From NCBI GenBank assembly GCA_000980495.1, contig LARN01000030.1, positions 1 through 18,359 on the forward strand: a stretch of DNA of 18,359 nt. The letters are read 5' to 3'. The notes under the pieces are model-generated. The model searched no databases. It saw nothing but the letters and a program-made list of their open reading frames with translations, and had not been told where the DNA came from. The DNA comes from Acinetobacter sp. N54.MGS-139. Its GTDB lineage: Bacteria; Pseudomonadota; Gammaproteobacteria; Burkholderiales; Burkholderiaceae_F. Position 1 is the first letter of the stretch. The number at the start of each line of letters is the position of its first letter. Positions 1 through 7,911 of the stretch are shown piece after piece. Both the position numbers and the translations under genes were made by a program.

Positions 1-81
1 CGATATAAGGCAAATAATTTTGATAATAAATTCATAGAATTATTAGAAATTTATGAGGGTTCTATTCGATTTTTTTATTAA
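1..81 (+). CDS. 3' end of an unidentified AT-rich gene (partial)
   Basis: Frame 1 on the plus strand is open from the first base to a TAA at 79-81 and encodes 26 residues ending in ELLEIYEGSIRFFY. By hand count only about 16 of the first 80 bases are G or C, far below the genes to the right. The frame starts outside the window, so no family can be named. An open frame is less expected by chance in AT-rich DNA, and the residues look protein-like with no low-complexity run. I infer that this is the C-terminus of a gene on a horizontally acquired segment whose right end lies near 85-105. It runs convergent to, and slightly overlaps, the truncated transporter at 62-622. It could also be a chance open frame. 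Confidence 0.4.
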   Translation, partial: RYKANNFDNKFIELLEIYEGSIRFFY

Positions 82-622
82 TATTGCGCGTTGGGCCTGC
101 TCCGACTCCGGCAGAAACGAGTCCCCAAAAAATACCCATTGCTGAAAAACTGAGAGAAGTGAAATTGCCTTTTGTGATCAGAAGCGTCACACCCACAAAT
201 GCAAAAATGACCGCCAGGATTTCCTTAGGGACAATCTTCTGTCGTTTCACAAGAATATTCCAAAGAATGATGAAGATCGGACCGAAGCCGACCATGATGG
301 CCGCCGTTCCGGCATTACAGGCATGAATTGCCAAAAAGAAGGTGTACTGGATGACAAAGAGGCAAAGTCCGTAGAAACAGACATCACGGCAAACAGCTAA
401 ATATCGGAGAGATCCGAAAAAATTCTTCTCCGTCAGCATACCGAGCACAAGCATCAGAATACCGGCGCCGGCAATTCTTACCGTCGTGAGTTCTTCGGCA
501 TTGAAGCCGCAGGCTGTAATCATGTATTGACCGCTGACTGCCATCGTGCCCCAAAAGCAGCCGGCCGCTACCGCCAATGCAATTCCCGTCAAAGTTTTTG
601 AACGAAGCATTTTTTGTCTCAT
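62..622 (-). pseudogene. Truncated DMT/EamA-family transporter
   Basis: This is a 186-residue drug/metabolite-transporter family protein with about six hydrophobic segments (near residues 12-32, 45-62, 78-100, 105-123, 134-151 and 158-175). Full EamA proteins have about 300 residues and ten segments in two repeats, so most of the second repeat is missing. The sequence looks normal up to the segment ending GLVSAGVGAG, then continues into an unrelated tail, PTRNINKKIE, encoded by AT-rich DNA. This suggests that the gene was cut by the segment to its left. The ATG at 622 has no Shine-Dalgarno sequence. The in-frame ATG at 610 has a weak GAG-type site and may be the true start. It follows the LysR gene on the same strand. 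Substrate unknown. A half-size product might still enter the membrane, but I treat it as non-functional. Confidence 0.7.
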
Positions 623-670
623 GTGGTTTGAGATGAAAAAATGCTAACGAGAGAAAAAATCCTCAAATAT

Positions 671-695
671 CTAAGTTCTAAAAAATGAAACTTAG
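671..695. repeat. 7-bp inverted repeat between lysR and the DMT gene
   Basis: CTAAGTT (671-677) and AACTTAG (689-695) are exact inverted copies separated by 11 bases. The element lies just after the lysR stop and about 50-60 bases before the DMT start. On the minus strand it is followed by ATATTTGAGG and, a little further on, TTTTTTC. It could be a weak terminator of lysR or a regulator site. The stem is AT-rich and neither role is certain. Confidence 0.3.
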
Positions 696-699
696 CAGA

Positions 700-1680
700 T
701 CACAATTTAGGTAGAAGTACCATTTGCTCCGGGAGATGAAGTCTTCGGTGCCAAGATTTCCAATCGTTCGGCTCTTGATGAAGTGCTAAATAACGAATGA
801 TCCTCATGGCCTCTCGGATTATCGGATCCTTTGAAGAGGATTTTCTGCAGCATATATGAAGAGGCCAAGGTTTCCGATGCCATCCGGGAAGGACAGGCTG
901 GACTGTTCCGTCCAAAAGCTCTTCTGCAATAAAGTTTGGATTCATGTCGATTGCGACGCCCTTTCCTTCGATAAGAAGCTTTTTGCATGCGTCGGAATCA
1001 CCGTAAAGGATTTTGTGCTCGGGCCCTATTTCATAATTGCAGAATTCGCATTGCAAGATTTGACTAAAAGATTCGTTAGCCGTGTCTCGCATGATGATGG
1101 GATGATTAATCAGATCCCCCACTTTTTTGATTTCGGCATGACTTTTGAGATACTTTGCCGATGCAACAAGAAAAGAAACGTTGTAACCCATCGGAATGGC
1201 AACAAGGCCGCGTTCCTCGGGTTTATAGCCAAACCAAGCAATATCGGCTTTTCCTTCCAGAAGCGCCTGCTGTCCGACGTCGGCGCAAAATTCAAGCTGC
1301 AGACCGGGATGTTTAATAGGTAAGTTTTGCAGTGCCTCAAAAAAGACCGAACGGTCCATGTTGACCGGAAGACTGATCCTCAAAGATCGACGACTTAGGT
1401 CAAAGTTTCTTTTTCGAAGGGCATCCGCTTTCTCTCTTAGAATGCCCCATTGACTGATCAGTCCTTGTGCATCTAGAACAAGGGCCTGCCCCTCTGCAGT
1501 CAGCACGGCCGGTTTCTTTGTTCGATCTAAAAGTTGGAAGCCTAATTCGTCTTCCAAAGAAGAAATAAGACGAGAAGCTTTCGGCAATGGAAACGACAAA
1601 GCTTCTGCGGCAAGAGCCAGGGAGCCAAGCCTCGATGTTTCGATGAACAACTGCCAAGCACGAATCCGATCTAATTCCAT
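700..1680 (-). CDS. LysR-family transcriptional regulator
   Basis: The 326-residue protein has the LysR layout. An N-terminal winged helix-turn-helix covers about residues 1-62, including SLALAAEALSFPLPKASRLI and then LEDELGFQLLDRT, the typical wing region. A linker helix leads to a substrate-binding domain from about residue 95 (SLRISLPVNMDRS onward). The length is normal for the family and the frame is intact. The ATG at 1680 starts the domain at its usual place, although the Shine-Dalgarno sequence is poor. Members of this family bind DNA as tetramers and respond to a small molecule, which cannot be predicted here. The downstream same-strand DMT transporter and the divergent lplT are possible targets. 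The 357-bp upstream region contains several inverted repeats, as expected for a LysR control region, but the regulon is an inference. Confidence 0.9.
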   Translation of the reverse strand: MELDRIRAWQLFIETSRLGSLALAAEALSFPLPKASRLISSLEDELGFQLLDRTKKPAVLTAEGQALVLDAQGLISQWGILREKADALRKRNFDLSRRSLRISLPVNMDRSVFFEALQNLPIKHPGLQLEFCADVGQQALLEGKADIAWFGYKPEERGLVAIPMGYNVSFLVASAKYLKSHAEIKKVGDLINHPIIMRDTANESFSQILQCEFCNYEIGPEHKILYGDSDACKKLLIEGKGVAIDMNPNFIAEELLDGTVQPVLPGWHRKPWPLHICCRKSSSKDPIIREAMRIIRYLALHQEPNDWKSWHRRLHLPEQMVLLPKL

Positions 1681-1720
1681 ATCACCAGAACAAAAGTCAA
1701 AACAACGAAATTTCCTTTTT

Positions 1721-1781
1721 GGTAGAAAGCCGGAAAGGTCGACCTTTGTTTTGATGACCGACCGTCAAAGCTCGTTCTACC
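1721..1781. repeat. Nested inverted repeats upstream of lysR
   Basis: The outer arms GGTAGAA (1721-1727) and TTCTACC (1775-1781) are exact inverted copies, extended by AGC/GCT after a 2-base bulge. Inside lies a perfect 14-bp palindrome, AAAGGTCGACCTTT (1734-1747). Next to it is an imperfect dyad, TTGAtG...CgTCAA, at about 1751-1768. The element sits 41-101 bases upstream of the lysR start. It is a plausible operator for LysR autoregulation, or a structured leader. The function is inferred. Confidence 0.5.
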
Positions 1782-1882
1782 GATTTTACCTTCATGTTTG
1801 CATAACAACTCGGAGGAGTTCTTTCGTTCAGGTCATCGACAAGTTCCGCTGTACTTAAAGTTTGGCAGTGTAGGAAAATGAA

Positions 1883-1903
1883 TTAAGTCACTTCATGACT
1901 TAA
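1883..1903. promoter_or_regulatory. 21-bp perfect inverted repeat upstream of lplT
   Basis: TTAAGTCA (1883-1890) and TGACTTAA (1896-1903) are exact inverted copies with a 5-base spacer, cttca. The half-site centres are 13 bases apart, slightly more than one helical turn. No T-tract follows, so it is not a terminator. Its position, 135 bases before lplT and 200 bases before lysR, suits an operator for a dimeric repressor or activator. The protein that binds it is unknown. Confidence 0.45.
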
Positions 1904-2037
1904 CGAATCGACTCCGGAAAAACCAATTAACCCGAATGTATTAATGAAGAAATAGTCTCAAAGCGCAGTACCAAAAGGCAGTTGGTTCGAGGTGCGTAGA
2001 TTAAACTATGAAGTTATTCCATAAATAGAGGACGACG

Positions 2038-3342
2038 ATGACCAAAGGTTTTTACAGCATTATGTTGGCGCAGTTTCTTTCTTCTCTGGCCGACAACGCC
2101 CTTCTCATCGCCGCGATCGCTCTGCTGACGACTCTGAATGAGCCGGCTTGGATGACTCCGCTCCTAAAATTGTTCTTTGTCGTGAGCTATGTCATCTTCG
2201 CTGCTTGGGTCGGCATCTTCGCAGATTCAATGCCCAAAGGCCGCGTGATGTTTATCACCAACGCGGTAAAAACCGTCGGCTGCATCATCATGCTGTTCGG
2301 TACCCATCCTCTTCTTGCTTACGCCATTGTCGGTCTGGGCGCTGCAGCTTACTCGCCTGCAAAATACGGCATTCTTACTGAGCTGCTTCCGCCCGAAAAA
2401 CTTGTGAAAGCCAATGGCTGGATTGAAGGTCTGACGGTTGCCTCTATTATTTTGGGTACCGGCTTAGGCGGTTTGCTTATTTCTCCGATGGTTGACCATT
2501 TTGTTCAAGGTCATCATGTCTTCGGCGTCCATAACGCTGCTCAGGCCGCCATTGCCGTCATGATTTTTGTTTACGCCGCTGCGGCTGCTGTAAACCTTTT
2601 AATTCCGGATACCGGCGCCCGCTATCCAAAACAAGACTTCCGCCCGATCCATACGCTTGTTAATTTCGGAAAATCCTGCTCCCTGCTTTGGCACGACAAA
2701 CTCGGTCAAATTTCGCTCTCCGTGACCACACTGTTCTGGGGCGCCGGCGCCACCCTTCAGTTCCTCGTCTTGGCTTGGGCAGACTCCAACCTCGGACTCG
2801 ACTTATCTAAAGCCGCTATTCTTCAAGGCGTCGTTGCTATCGGCATTGCGATCGGTGCCGTTCTTGCGGCTGCCTACGTCAGTTTAAGAAGGAGCGTTGA
2901 CGTTCTTCCGATCGGTGTACTGATGGGCTTTTCTGTTGCCGTCATGTCTTTTTATAAAGCTTCCTGGATCCCGGGCGGCTTCGACATCTTCGGCTTCCAT
3001 ATCTCCTTTGCTATTGCGATTGCCTGCTTGCTGTTAGTCAGCGTGGGCATGATGGCCGGTTTCTTCGTCGTTCCGATGAACGCCTTATTACAGCACCGCG
3101 GACACGTTCTTATGAGCGCCGGTCGCTCCATTGCTGTTCAAAACTTCAACGAAAACTCTTCCATTCTCGTGATGCTCGGTCTCTACTCCCTGCTCATTAA
3201 GTCGGGTCTCGGAACCGTCACCATCATGGTGCTCTTCGGATGCTTTGTCGGCTGCTCGATGCTGGCGGTGATTTTCAAGCATCACCACAATCAATCCAAA
3301 GAAGACTCGCTCCATTTGATCGGTGAAGACAAGCGCCATTGA
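2038..3342 (+). CDS. lplT: Lysophospholipid transporter LplT (MFS)
   Basis: The 434-residue polytopic membrane protein resembles E. coli LplT, which flips lysophospholipids to the cytoplasmic side of the inner membrane for re-acylation by Aas. Recognisable blocks are AQFLSSLADNALL near the N-terminus, GAAAYSPAKYGIL in the fourth segment region, TLFWGAGATLQFLVL in the middle, and FFVVPMNALLQHRG with AVQNFNENSSIL near the C-terminus. About 11-12 hydrophobic segments are visible. It is roughly 35 residues longer than the E. coli protein; part of the extra length is a loop around residues 155-170 and part is a hydrophilic His-containing tail. An AGAGGA site precedes the ATG at good spacing. The acyltransferase gene aas, which adjoins lplT in E. 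coli, is not in this window. pgi follows 75 bases downstream with its own candidate promoter. Confidence 0.9.
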   Translation: MTKGFYSIMLAQFLSSLADNALLIAAIALLTTLNEPAWMTPLLKLFFVVSYVIFAAWVGIFADSMPKGRVMFITNAVKTVGCIIMLFGTHPLLAYAIVGLGAAAYSPAKYGILTELLPPEKLVKANGWIEGLTVASIILGTGLGGLLISPMVDHFVQGHHVFGVHNAAQAAIAVMIFVYAAAAAVNLLIPDTGARYPKQDFRPIHTLVNFGKSCSLLWHDKLGQISLSVTTLFWGAGATLQFLVLAWADSNLGLDLSKAAILQGVVAIGIAIGAVLAAAYVSLRRSVDVLPIGVLMGFSVAVMSFYKASWIPGGFDIFGFHISFAIAIACLLLVSVGMMAGFFVVPMNALLQHRGHVLMSAGRSIAVQNFNENSSILVMLGLYSLLIKSGLGTVTIMVLFGCFVGCSMLAVIFKHHHNQSKEDSLHLIGEDKRH

Positions 3343-3356
3343 GGATCTGTTCTGAC

Positions 3357-3385
3357 TTCTCAATAATCGCGGTCTGCGTCATAAT
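3357..3385 (+). promoter_or_regulatory. Candidate promoter for pgi
   Basis: A -10 element CATAAT (3380-3385, five of six matches) lies 17 bases after a weak -35 TTCTCA (3357-3362). Transcription would start near 3391, giving a leader of about 27 bases. The better-looking TTGACA at 3385-3390 has no -10 at correct spacing. The pgi start lacks a clear Shine-Dalgarno sequence. Confidence 0.4.
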
Positions 3386-3417
3386 TGACAGATTGATTTC
3401 AAACAGACACGACAACA

Positions 3418-4827
3418 ATGAAGTCTTTAACCGTTACACCTTTTATCCGAGACTCTTTTGAGAATTATCAAAAGAGCGCCTGCGGCATCACTCTGGATAT
3501 CGGGCGGCAAAGAATTAACCAGAAGGAGCTCATTTCTCTTATTGACTTTGTCAAAGAGAAAAAGATGATCGAATCCTTTAACGAAATGCGTAAAGGAAAG
3601 ATCGTTAACGCCAGCGAGCATCGCTCTGCCCTTCACACCTCTTTGCGCGACCCTTCTCCGGATGCCCCTCATGCCGCAGAAGTTCACCAGACACTCGAAG
3701 CTTTCTGTAAGTTTGCTGAAGATGTCCGCAACTGGAAATGGCGCGGCTGTTCAGGCGACCGAATCACCGATGTCATCAATATCGGAATCGGCGGCTCCGA
3801 CATGGGTCCGAAATGCGTTTACAACGCACTTCGTCCCAATAAACCGGAAATCAAACTTCACTTTCTCGCTTCTGCCGACGGCGTGATCTTTGATCGAATC
3901 ACTTCCGTTTTGGATCCTTTTTCCACGCTGATTGTCATCTCTTCCAAGAGCTTTAAGACTCAGGAAACGAGAGCCAATACCATGGAAATTTTGGATTGGC
4001 TGAAGAAAGCCGGTATTCCTGAAAAAGACTTCAAACATCACGTGGTTGTCGTCTCCGCAAAACCGGATGCCGCTGAACAGTTCGGACTTCCGAAAGAAAA
4101 CTTCTTCCCTATCTGGGATTGGGTCGGCGGCCGCTTCTCTGTTTGGGGTGCGATCGGTTTACCCGTTGCGATCGCTTTAGGTGCAGATACATTCAAAAGA
4201 TTCCTGGCCGGCGCCCATGCAATGGACCAGCACGCTTCGATCGCTCCGCTGCAGAACAATCTGCCGGCGCTCATGGCGATGTTTGCTTACTGGAATTCGG
4301 AAAAACTCGACGTTTCCTCTTACTGTTTCCTTCCCTATGACGAACGCCTTCGTGTCATGGTGGACTGGCTCCAGCAGCTGGAAATGGAGAGCTTAGGTAA
4401 GAGTACGGCTGCCGACGGAACACCGGTGATCGGGAAAACCTCTCTGGCGGTTTGGGGCGGACACGGGAACGAATCTCAGCATTCTTTCTACCAGTTCTTG
4501 CGCGAAGGTACGGCAAAGAACGCTATTGACGTTTTCTGGTGCGAGAAACCGGGCCACGCGCACAAAGAACTGCACCGCGTCTTAATGGCCAACGCCAAAG
4601 CTCAGACGGAAGCTCTCGTGACCAGAGATCCGAAGAGCAAGTACTTCAATGTGGTTTCCACCGTTTCCATTGAAGAACTCACGCCTGAAACATTAGGCGC
4701 TTTAATGGCGATGTATGAGCATAAGACCACAATGCTCGGAACGCTTTTCGGCATTAACGCCTTTGACCAGCCCGGCGTTGAACTCGGTAAGAAACTGGCC
4801 AACGAAGCCTATAAGAAAATTTCTTAG
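3418..4827 (+). CDS. pgi: Glucose-6-phosphate isomerase
   Basis: This enzyme interconverts glucose 6-phosphate and fructose 6-phosphate in the cytoplasm. The 469-residue product has INIGIGGSDMGP near residue 120, signature 1 DWVGGRFSVWGAIG (234-247), and signature 2 ending FDQPGVELGK (449-458). The expected catalytic residues are visible: Glu324 in MES, His355 in QHSFYQ and Lys458 in GVELGK. It is clearly shorter than the E. coli enzyme (549 residues). The losses are at the N-terminus, in an insert after the QTEAL segment, and at the C-terminus, all outside the catalytic motifs. The usual GEPGTNGQH stretch is replaced by GGHGNESQH, so this is a divergent form. The ATG at 3418 lacks a clear ribosome-binding site. 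A strong terminator follows, so pgi ends its transcription unit. Confidence 0.95.
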   Translation: MKSLTVTPFIRDSFENYQKSACGITLDIGRQRINQKELISLIDFVKEKKMIESFNEMRKGKIVNASEHRSALHTSLRDPSPDAPHAAEVHQTLEAFCKFAEDVRNWKWRGCSGDRITDVINIGIGGSDMGPKCVYNALRPNKPEIKLHFLASADGVIFDRITSVLDPFSTLIVISSKSFKTQETRANTMEILDWLKKAGIPEKDFKHHVVVVSAKPDAAEQFGLPKENFFPIWDWVGGRFSVWGAIGLPVAIALGADTFKRFLAGAHAMDQHASIAPLQNNLPALMAMFAYWNSEKLDVSSYCFLPYDERLRVMVDWLQQLEMESLGKSTAADGTPVIGKTSLAVWGGHGNESQHSFYQFLREGTAKNAIDVFWCEKPGHAHKELHRVLMANAKAQTEALVTRDPKSKYFNVVSTVSIEELTPETLGALMAMYEHKTTMLGTLFGINAFDQPGVELGKKLANEAYKKIS

Positions 4828-4847
4828 TCGATACTCTGATTAAGCGG

Positions 4848-4882
4848 AAGGCCGAACCTTTGATGGATTCGGCCTTTTGTTT
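4848..4882 (+). terminator. Rho-independent terminator after pgi
   Basis: AAGGCCGAA (4848-4856) pairs exactly with TTCGGCCTT (4868-4876) across an 11-base loop and is followed by TTTTGTTT (4875-4882). It begins 20 bases after the pgi stop. Confidence 0.9.
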
Positions 4883-4903
4883 ATTCCACAAAAACGGATG
4901 CCT

Positions 4904-6706
4904 CTAAAGGGAGAAATAGTATTGCTTCAGACGGGAGGAAATAAGTTCCCTGCGTTTTTGAAGAAATTCTTCGTAGTTGCTTTCATCCATTTCTACCGTT
5001 TCAAAAGGAATACAGTTTTCCTCTAAATTCTTTTTGAAATCTGCAATATCCGTAATTCCTCCGTAGAGGCACTGTCCTCCTTCGCATTGAACATTAAGGA
5101 CATAGCCAAGATAGTCATCCGGCGCTTTCTTTCCAATCTTTATATTAATTTCAGACTGAACGTAAGCGTAATTCGCCACTTGGTTATATTGCCCTTTTCC
5201 TAAGCCACCCTGTTTTAGATATTCTTTAGGAAAGACGTGATGAACGTCCCCTCTTTGTTCAATCAAATCCTTTACGAGAATATCTTTGGAAAGAAAGCCT
5301 CGGGCTCCGTTCTTACATTGAGCTGCTAAGAAGAGGTTAAAGACAGGGTTGTTTGCGTACGAAGACCTGAGTTTCTGAGGCAGACCAACACTCCAGAATG
5401 ACTCGGAGAGATTAACTTCTTCCTCGTCTGCTAGAACCTCTTCAATGGGACAGTCCTCAACGGCTTTAATGTCAGAGTCGAAGCGCGTTTCTGCACTTCC
5501 GCTATATCGGCTGGTAAGGATCGCGACAGGACTAACCAGCGGCGGACGAATTTTTCGATCTTCTCCGGAGAATAGTTCAAACTGCGCAATTTCAAGTACA
5601 GTGCGTAAGCAAAATCTAGCGCGTTGTCTGAAGTTATCAGTTTGAAATGACAAAAGCCTGCAGAGCTAATAATCATGAGGAAGCGTTTGAAATTCGTTTC
5701 ATTAACGAAATCCGAAACCGCAGCCTTTAAGATCTTATAAGTGTTCTCTTCAATGCTTTGCTCAAACTCTCTGGTTTCGAAGTTTCGTCCGGAAAGCAGG
5801 CTCACCAAGTCACCTAATTTTCCACGGCTGAAACCATAGAGGAATGCAACGCGAATAATATCTGTGTAATCAGGATCGTAAATATCCTCATTCTCATTTT
5901 TTAGCCAAGCAATTGCCGAAAATATTCGGAGTCAACAAATTCCTTATCGTTAGCCTTGAGGGACGAGAAGAATTCCAGTTTGACTGAAAGATGGCTGAAA
6001 TGATCAATACATTTTCTGAGAAGGTTTCCGCCGTAAGTTTCATTGGCTGCTATTTTTGACATCACAAAGTCTGCCTGACTTAGCGGTACTCCCTGGCTGT
6101 TGATTCTGATAAAAATCGAGGTTACGGCGTCGATATCTAAAGATCCGTTTAGCTGAATGACACCAACTTGTCTGTTTTTGATCGCTTTCAGCTCCTCCAA
6201 GACATCTTCTATCTCATCCTGATCCAAATCAGGGTTTGATGAGCAATACTCCTCTCTAACCTCTCTTAGCCTCTTTTGTCCGCTTAAAAACGGCGCTATA
6301 TCCGAGATCCAAGTGACATCCTTCTGAATTGCAGGATTGCTTACCTCAAATTTCCGTTCTTTTGGATTGAAAGCGATCTTGATATGGACGTCCTCATATT
6401 CTGTATTCTTGACAGCTTTACCAAGAATTGCCGCCGTCAACGCCGTAATTCTCTGCTGCCCATCTATCAGGATCTTCTTGCCGCTGGAACTCTTGCCGTC
6501 CTTTGATTTCATATCTGGATTCTGCCAGGTAACGATATAGCCGACCGGATAGCCTCTATAAAGACTGTCAATGAGGTCTCTAACCTTTGATGCGTTCCAA
6601 ACGAAGGGTCTTTGGATTTCCGGTATCGCTATCTCTTTATTTTCTACGTAGGTAAGTAGCGCGGAAATCAAAAATGATTGACTGAGTATTGCTGTTCAAT
6701 ATCCAT
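4904..6706 (-). pseudogene. DUF262/DUF1524 (GmrSD-like) protein gene broken by three frameshifts
   Basis: The pieces join into one protein of about 600 residues. The N-terminal DUF262 part has [26 protein letters not shown] and the nucleotide-binding motif [12 protein letters not shown]. The C-terminal DUF1524 part has the HNH-like motif DVHHVFPKEYL. Relatives include the type IV restriction enzyme GmrSD and other anti-phage nucleases. The start is ATG at 6706, with AAGGA seven bases upstream, reading [11 protein letters not shown]. The frame then breaks three times, each equivalent to a one-base loss: in a run of five A (plus strand) at 6670-6674, at about 5907-5917 (FRQ to [12 protein letters not shown]), and at about 5521-5526 (WLVLS to ILTSRYSGS). 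Beyond each break the protein continues sensibly in the new frame. It is therefore a decayed defence-type gene, or a patch of sequencing error. No partner gene adjoins it. Confidence 0.85.
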
Positions 6707-6766
6707 AATTTTCCTTGGTACAGAGCTCCATCCTAAAAACTGAAAGAAATCAAAACGAAAGCTCAC

Positions 6767-6797
6767 ATTATCTTTTTTACCTATTCTAAGGTTACAA
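6767..6797 (-). promoter_or_regulatory. Candidate promoter for the DUF262 gene
   Basis: Read on the minus strand, TTGTAA (6797-6792) and GATAAT (6772-6767, five of six matches) are 19 bases apart. They lie about 60 bases upstream of the start at 6706 and just beyond the end of ybhR. The spacing is longer than ideal. Confidence 0.35.
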
Positions 6798-6801
6798 TTT
6801 T

Positions 6802-7911
6802 TTACAAGGACCGACGGAAGAAGAATGCCGCAAACGGCAGCGTAACAACAGCGGTGACAAGCATCGGAATAATCTGTCCCCAAAGTTCGGAGATAGATAA
6901 GTTTTCCAGATACACGCCGTGAACGTACTCCAGAGCAAATCTCAAGGGATCAACATAGGTCAGAATCTGCAGAATCTCCGGCATGTTGTAAACCGGAGTG
7001 ACCAAACCGGAAAGAATCACCATCGGAACAATCAGCACAAACGAGAAAATCATCGCCTGCTGCATGGTCTGAGAAATTGAAGAGATCGCCAAGCCTGTTC
7101 CCACCGTTGATAACGTAAAGATAAAAATACCGAAATACAGCGGCAGCAGCATCCCGCGCATCGGAATATCAAACCAGAAGACCGCAAAAAGAACCACGAT
7201 AAAGGTCTGCGCGATACCGATCACAATCGGAGGCGTTGCTTTCGCCAAAAGAATCTCAAACGGTCTGTAGGGCGAAACCAGCAACTGGTCAAACGTTCCG
7301 TGCTCTCGCTCTCGAGCGACCGACAAGGCCGACAGCATAAGCACCTGAATAAAACTTAAGGTACCAATGAGCGCTGTCACAATGTTCCACTGGGTCTGCA
7401 GATTCGGGTTGTACCAGGCCCGCGTCTCGATATCAATGCCTTCGGGAACACCGACATAACGGTGATTAAATTCTTGAATGATCGTAGAAAGTTCAGCTGC
7501 CGCCAGCCCTGCTGTCGTAGAGTTCCTGCCGTCAGTAATAATCTGCACCGGACCTTGTTTGCCCTGTGCGAGCTTGGAATCAAAATCCGACTGAATATGA
7601 ACGATGGCAAGCGAATCACGAGGATTCAGTTCGTCCTTCATCTGAGAAGCATTGTCCAAATATCGGCGTATGTAAAAAGTCGGAGAAGCGCCGATTTGCG
7701 ATATAAGCTGCTGCGAAAACCTTCCGTGAGACTCATTCAAAACGGCAATCGGAGCATGGTTTAAATCGAAGGTTGCGGTGTAGCCGAACAGAAAAATCTG
7801 AATGATCAGCGGCACGACCAAAATAAATCGAGAAGCAGGATCGATAAAGTACGTGAGAAATTCCTTCACGAACAGATTACTGAACCATCTTAGCCATTCA
7901 CCAAAAGTCAT
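6802..7911 (-). CDS. ybhR: ABC-2 type exporter permease, YbhR-like
   Basis: The 369-residue inner-membrane permease has one N-terminal segment (about residues 23-47) and a large periplasmic domain (about 50-170). Five to six segments follow to the C-terminus. The cytoplasmic coupling region SVAREREHGTFDQLLVSPYR followed by PFEILLAKATPP is typical of ABC-2 permeases of the YhhJ/YbhR group. Length and gene order match E. coli YbhR (368 residues). It starts at ATG 7911 with GGAGAA upstream and overlaps the ybhS stop by four bases (ATGA), so the two are probably translated in a coupled way. It should pair with YbhS to form the transmembrane channel driven by YbhF. The substrate is not predictable from sequence; in E. 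coli this system has been linked to drug and cation tolerance. No clear terminator follows. Confidence 0.88.
   Translation of the reverse strand: MTFGEWLRWFSNLFVKEFLTYFIDPASRFILVVPLIIQIFLFGYTATFDLNHAPIAVLNESHGRFSQQLISQIGASPTFYIRRYLDNASQMKDELNPRDSLAIVHIQSDFDSKLAQGKQGPVQIITDGRNSTTAGLAAAELSTIIQEFNHRYVGVPEGIDIETRAWYNPNLQTQWNIVTALIGTLSFIQVLMLSALSVAREREHGTFDQLLVSPYRPFEILLAKATPPIVIGIAQTFIVVLFAVFWFDIPMRGMLLPLYFGIFIFTLSTVGTGLAISSISQTMQQAMIFSFVLIVPMVILSGLVTPVYNMPEILQILTYVDPLRFALEYVHGVYLENLSISELWGQIIPMLVTAVVTLPFAAFFFRRSL

Larger units (their letters stand above)
1681..2037. other. Intergenic control region between lysR and lplT
   Basis: This 357-bp stretch separates divergent genes, and no convincing protein gene was found in it. 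It contains a cluster of nested inverted repeats near lysR (1721-1781) and a perfect 21-bp inverted repeat nearer lplT (1883-1903), both listed separately. A Shine-Dalgarno-like AGAGGA lies at about 2026-2031, before the lplT ATG. I could not place a good -10/-35 pair for either gene. Confidence 0.6.

Noticed and set aside
856..1323. Plus-strand open frame of 155 codons
   Set aside because: It is antisense to the well-supported LysR gene and shows no family resemblance or good start.
3385..3390. Perfect TTGACA as a -35 for pgi
   Set aside because: No -10-like hexamer occurs 16-18 bases downstream, and the start would fall at or beyond the pgi ATG. The CATAAT at 3380-3385 is a better candidate.
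5516..5920. Programmed ribosomal frameshifting in the DUF262 gene
   Set aside because: No X-XXY-YYZ slippery heptamer is present at the two inner breaks. Three shifts would be needed in one gene, so mutation or read error is more likely.
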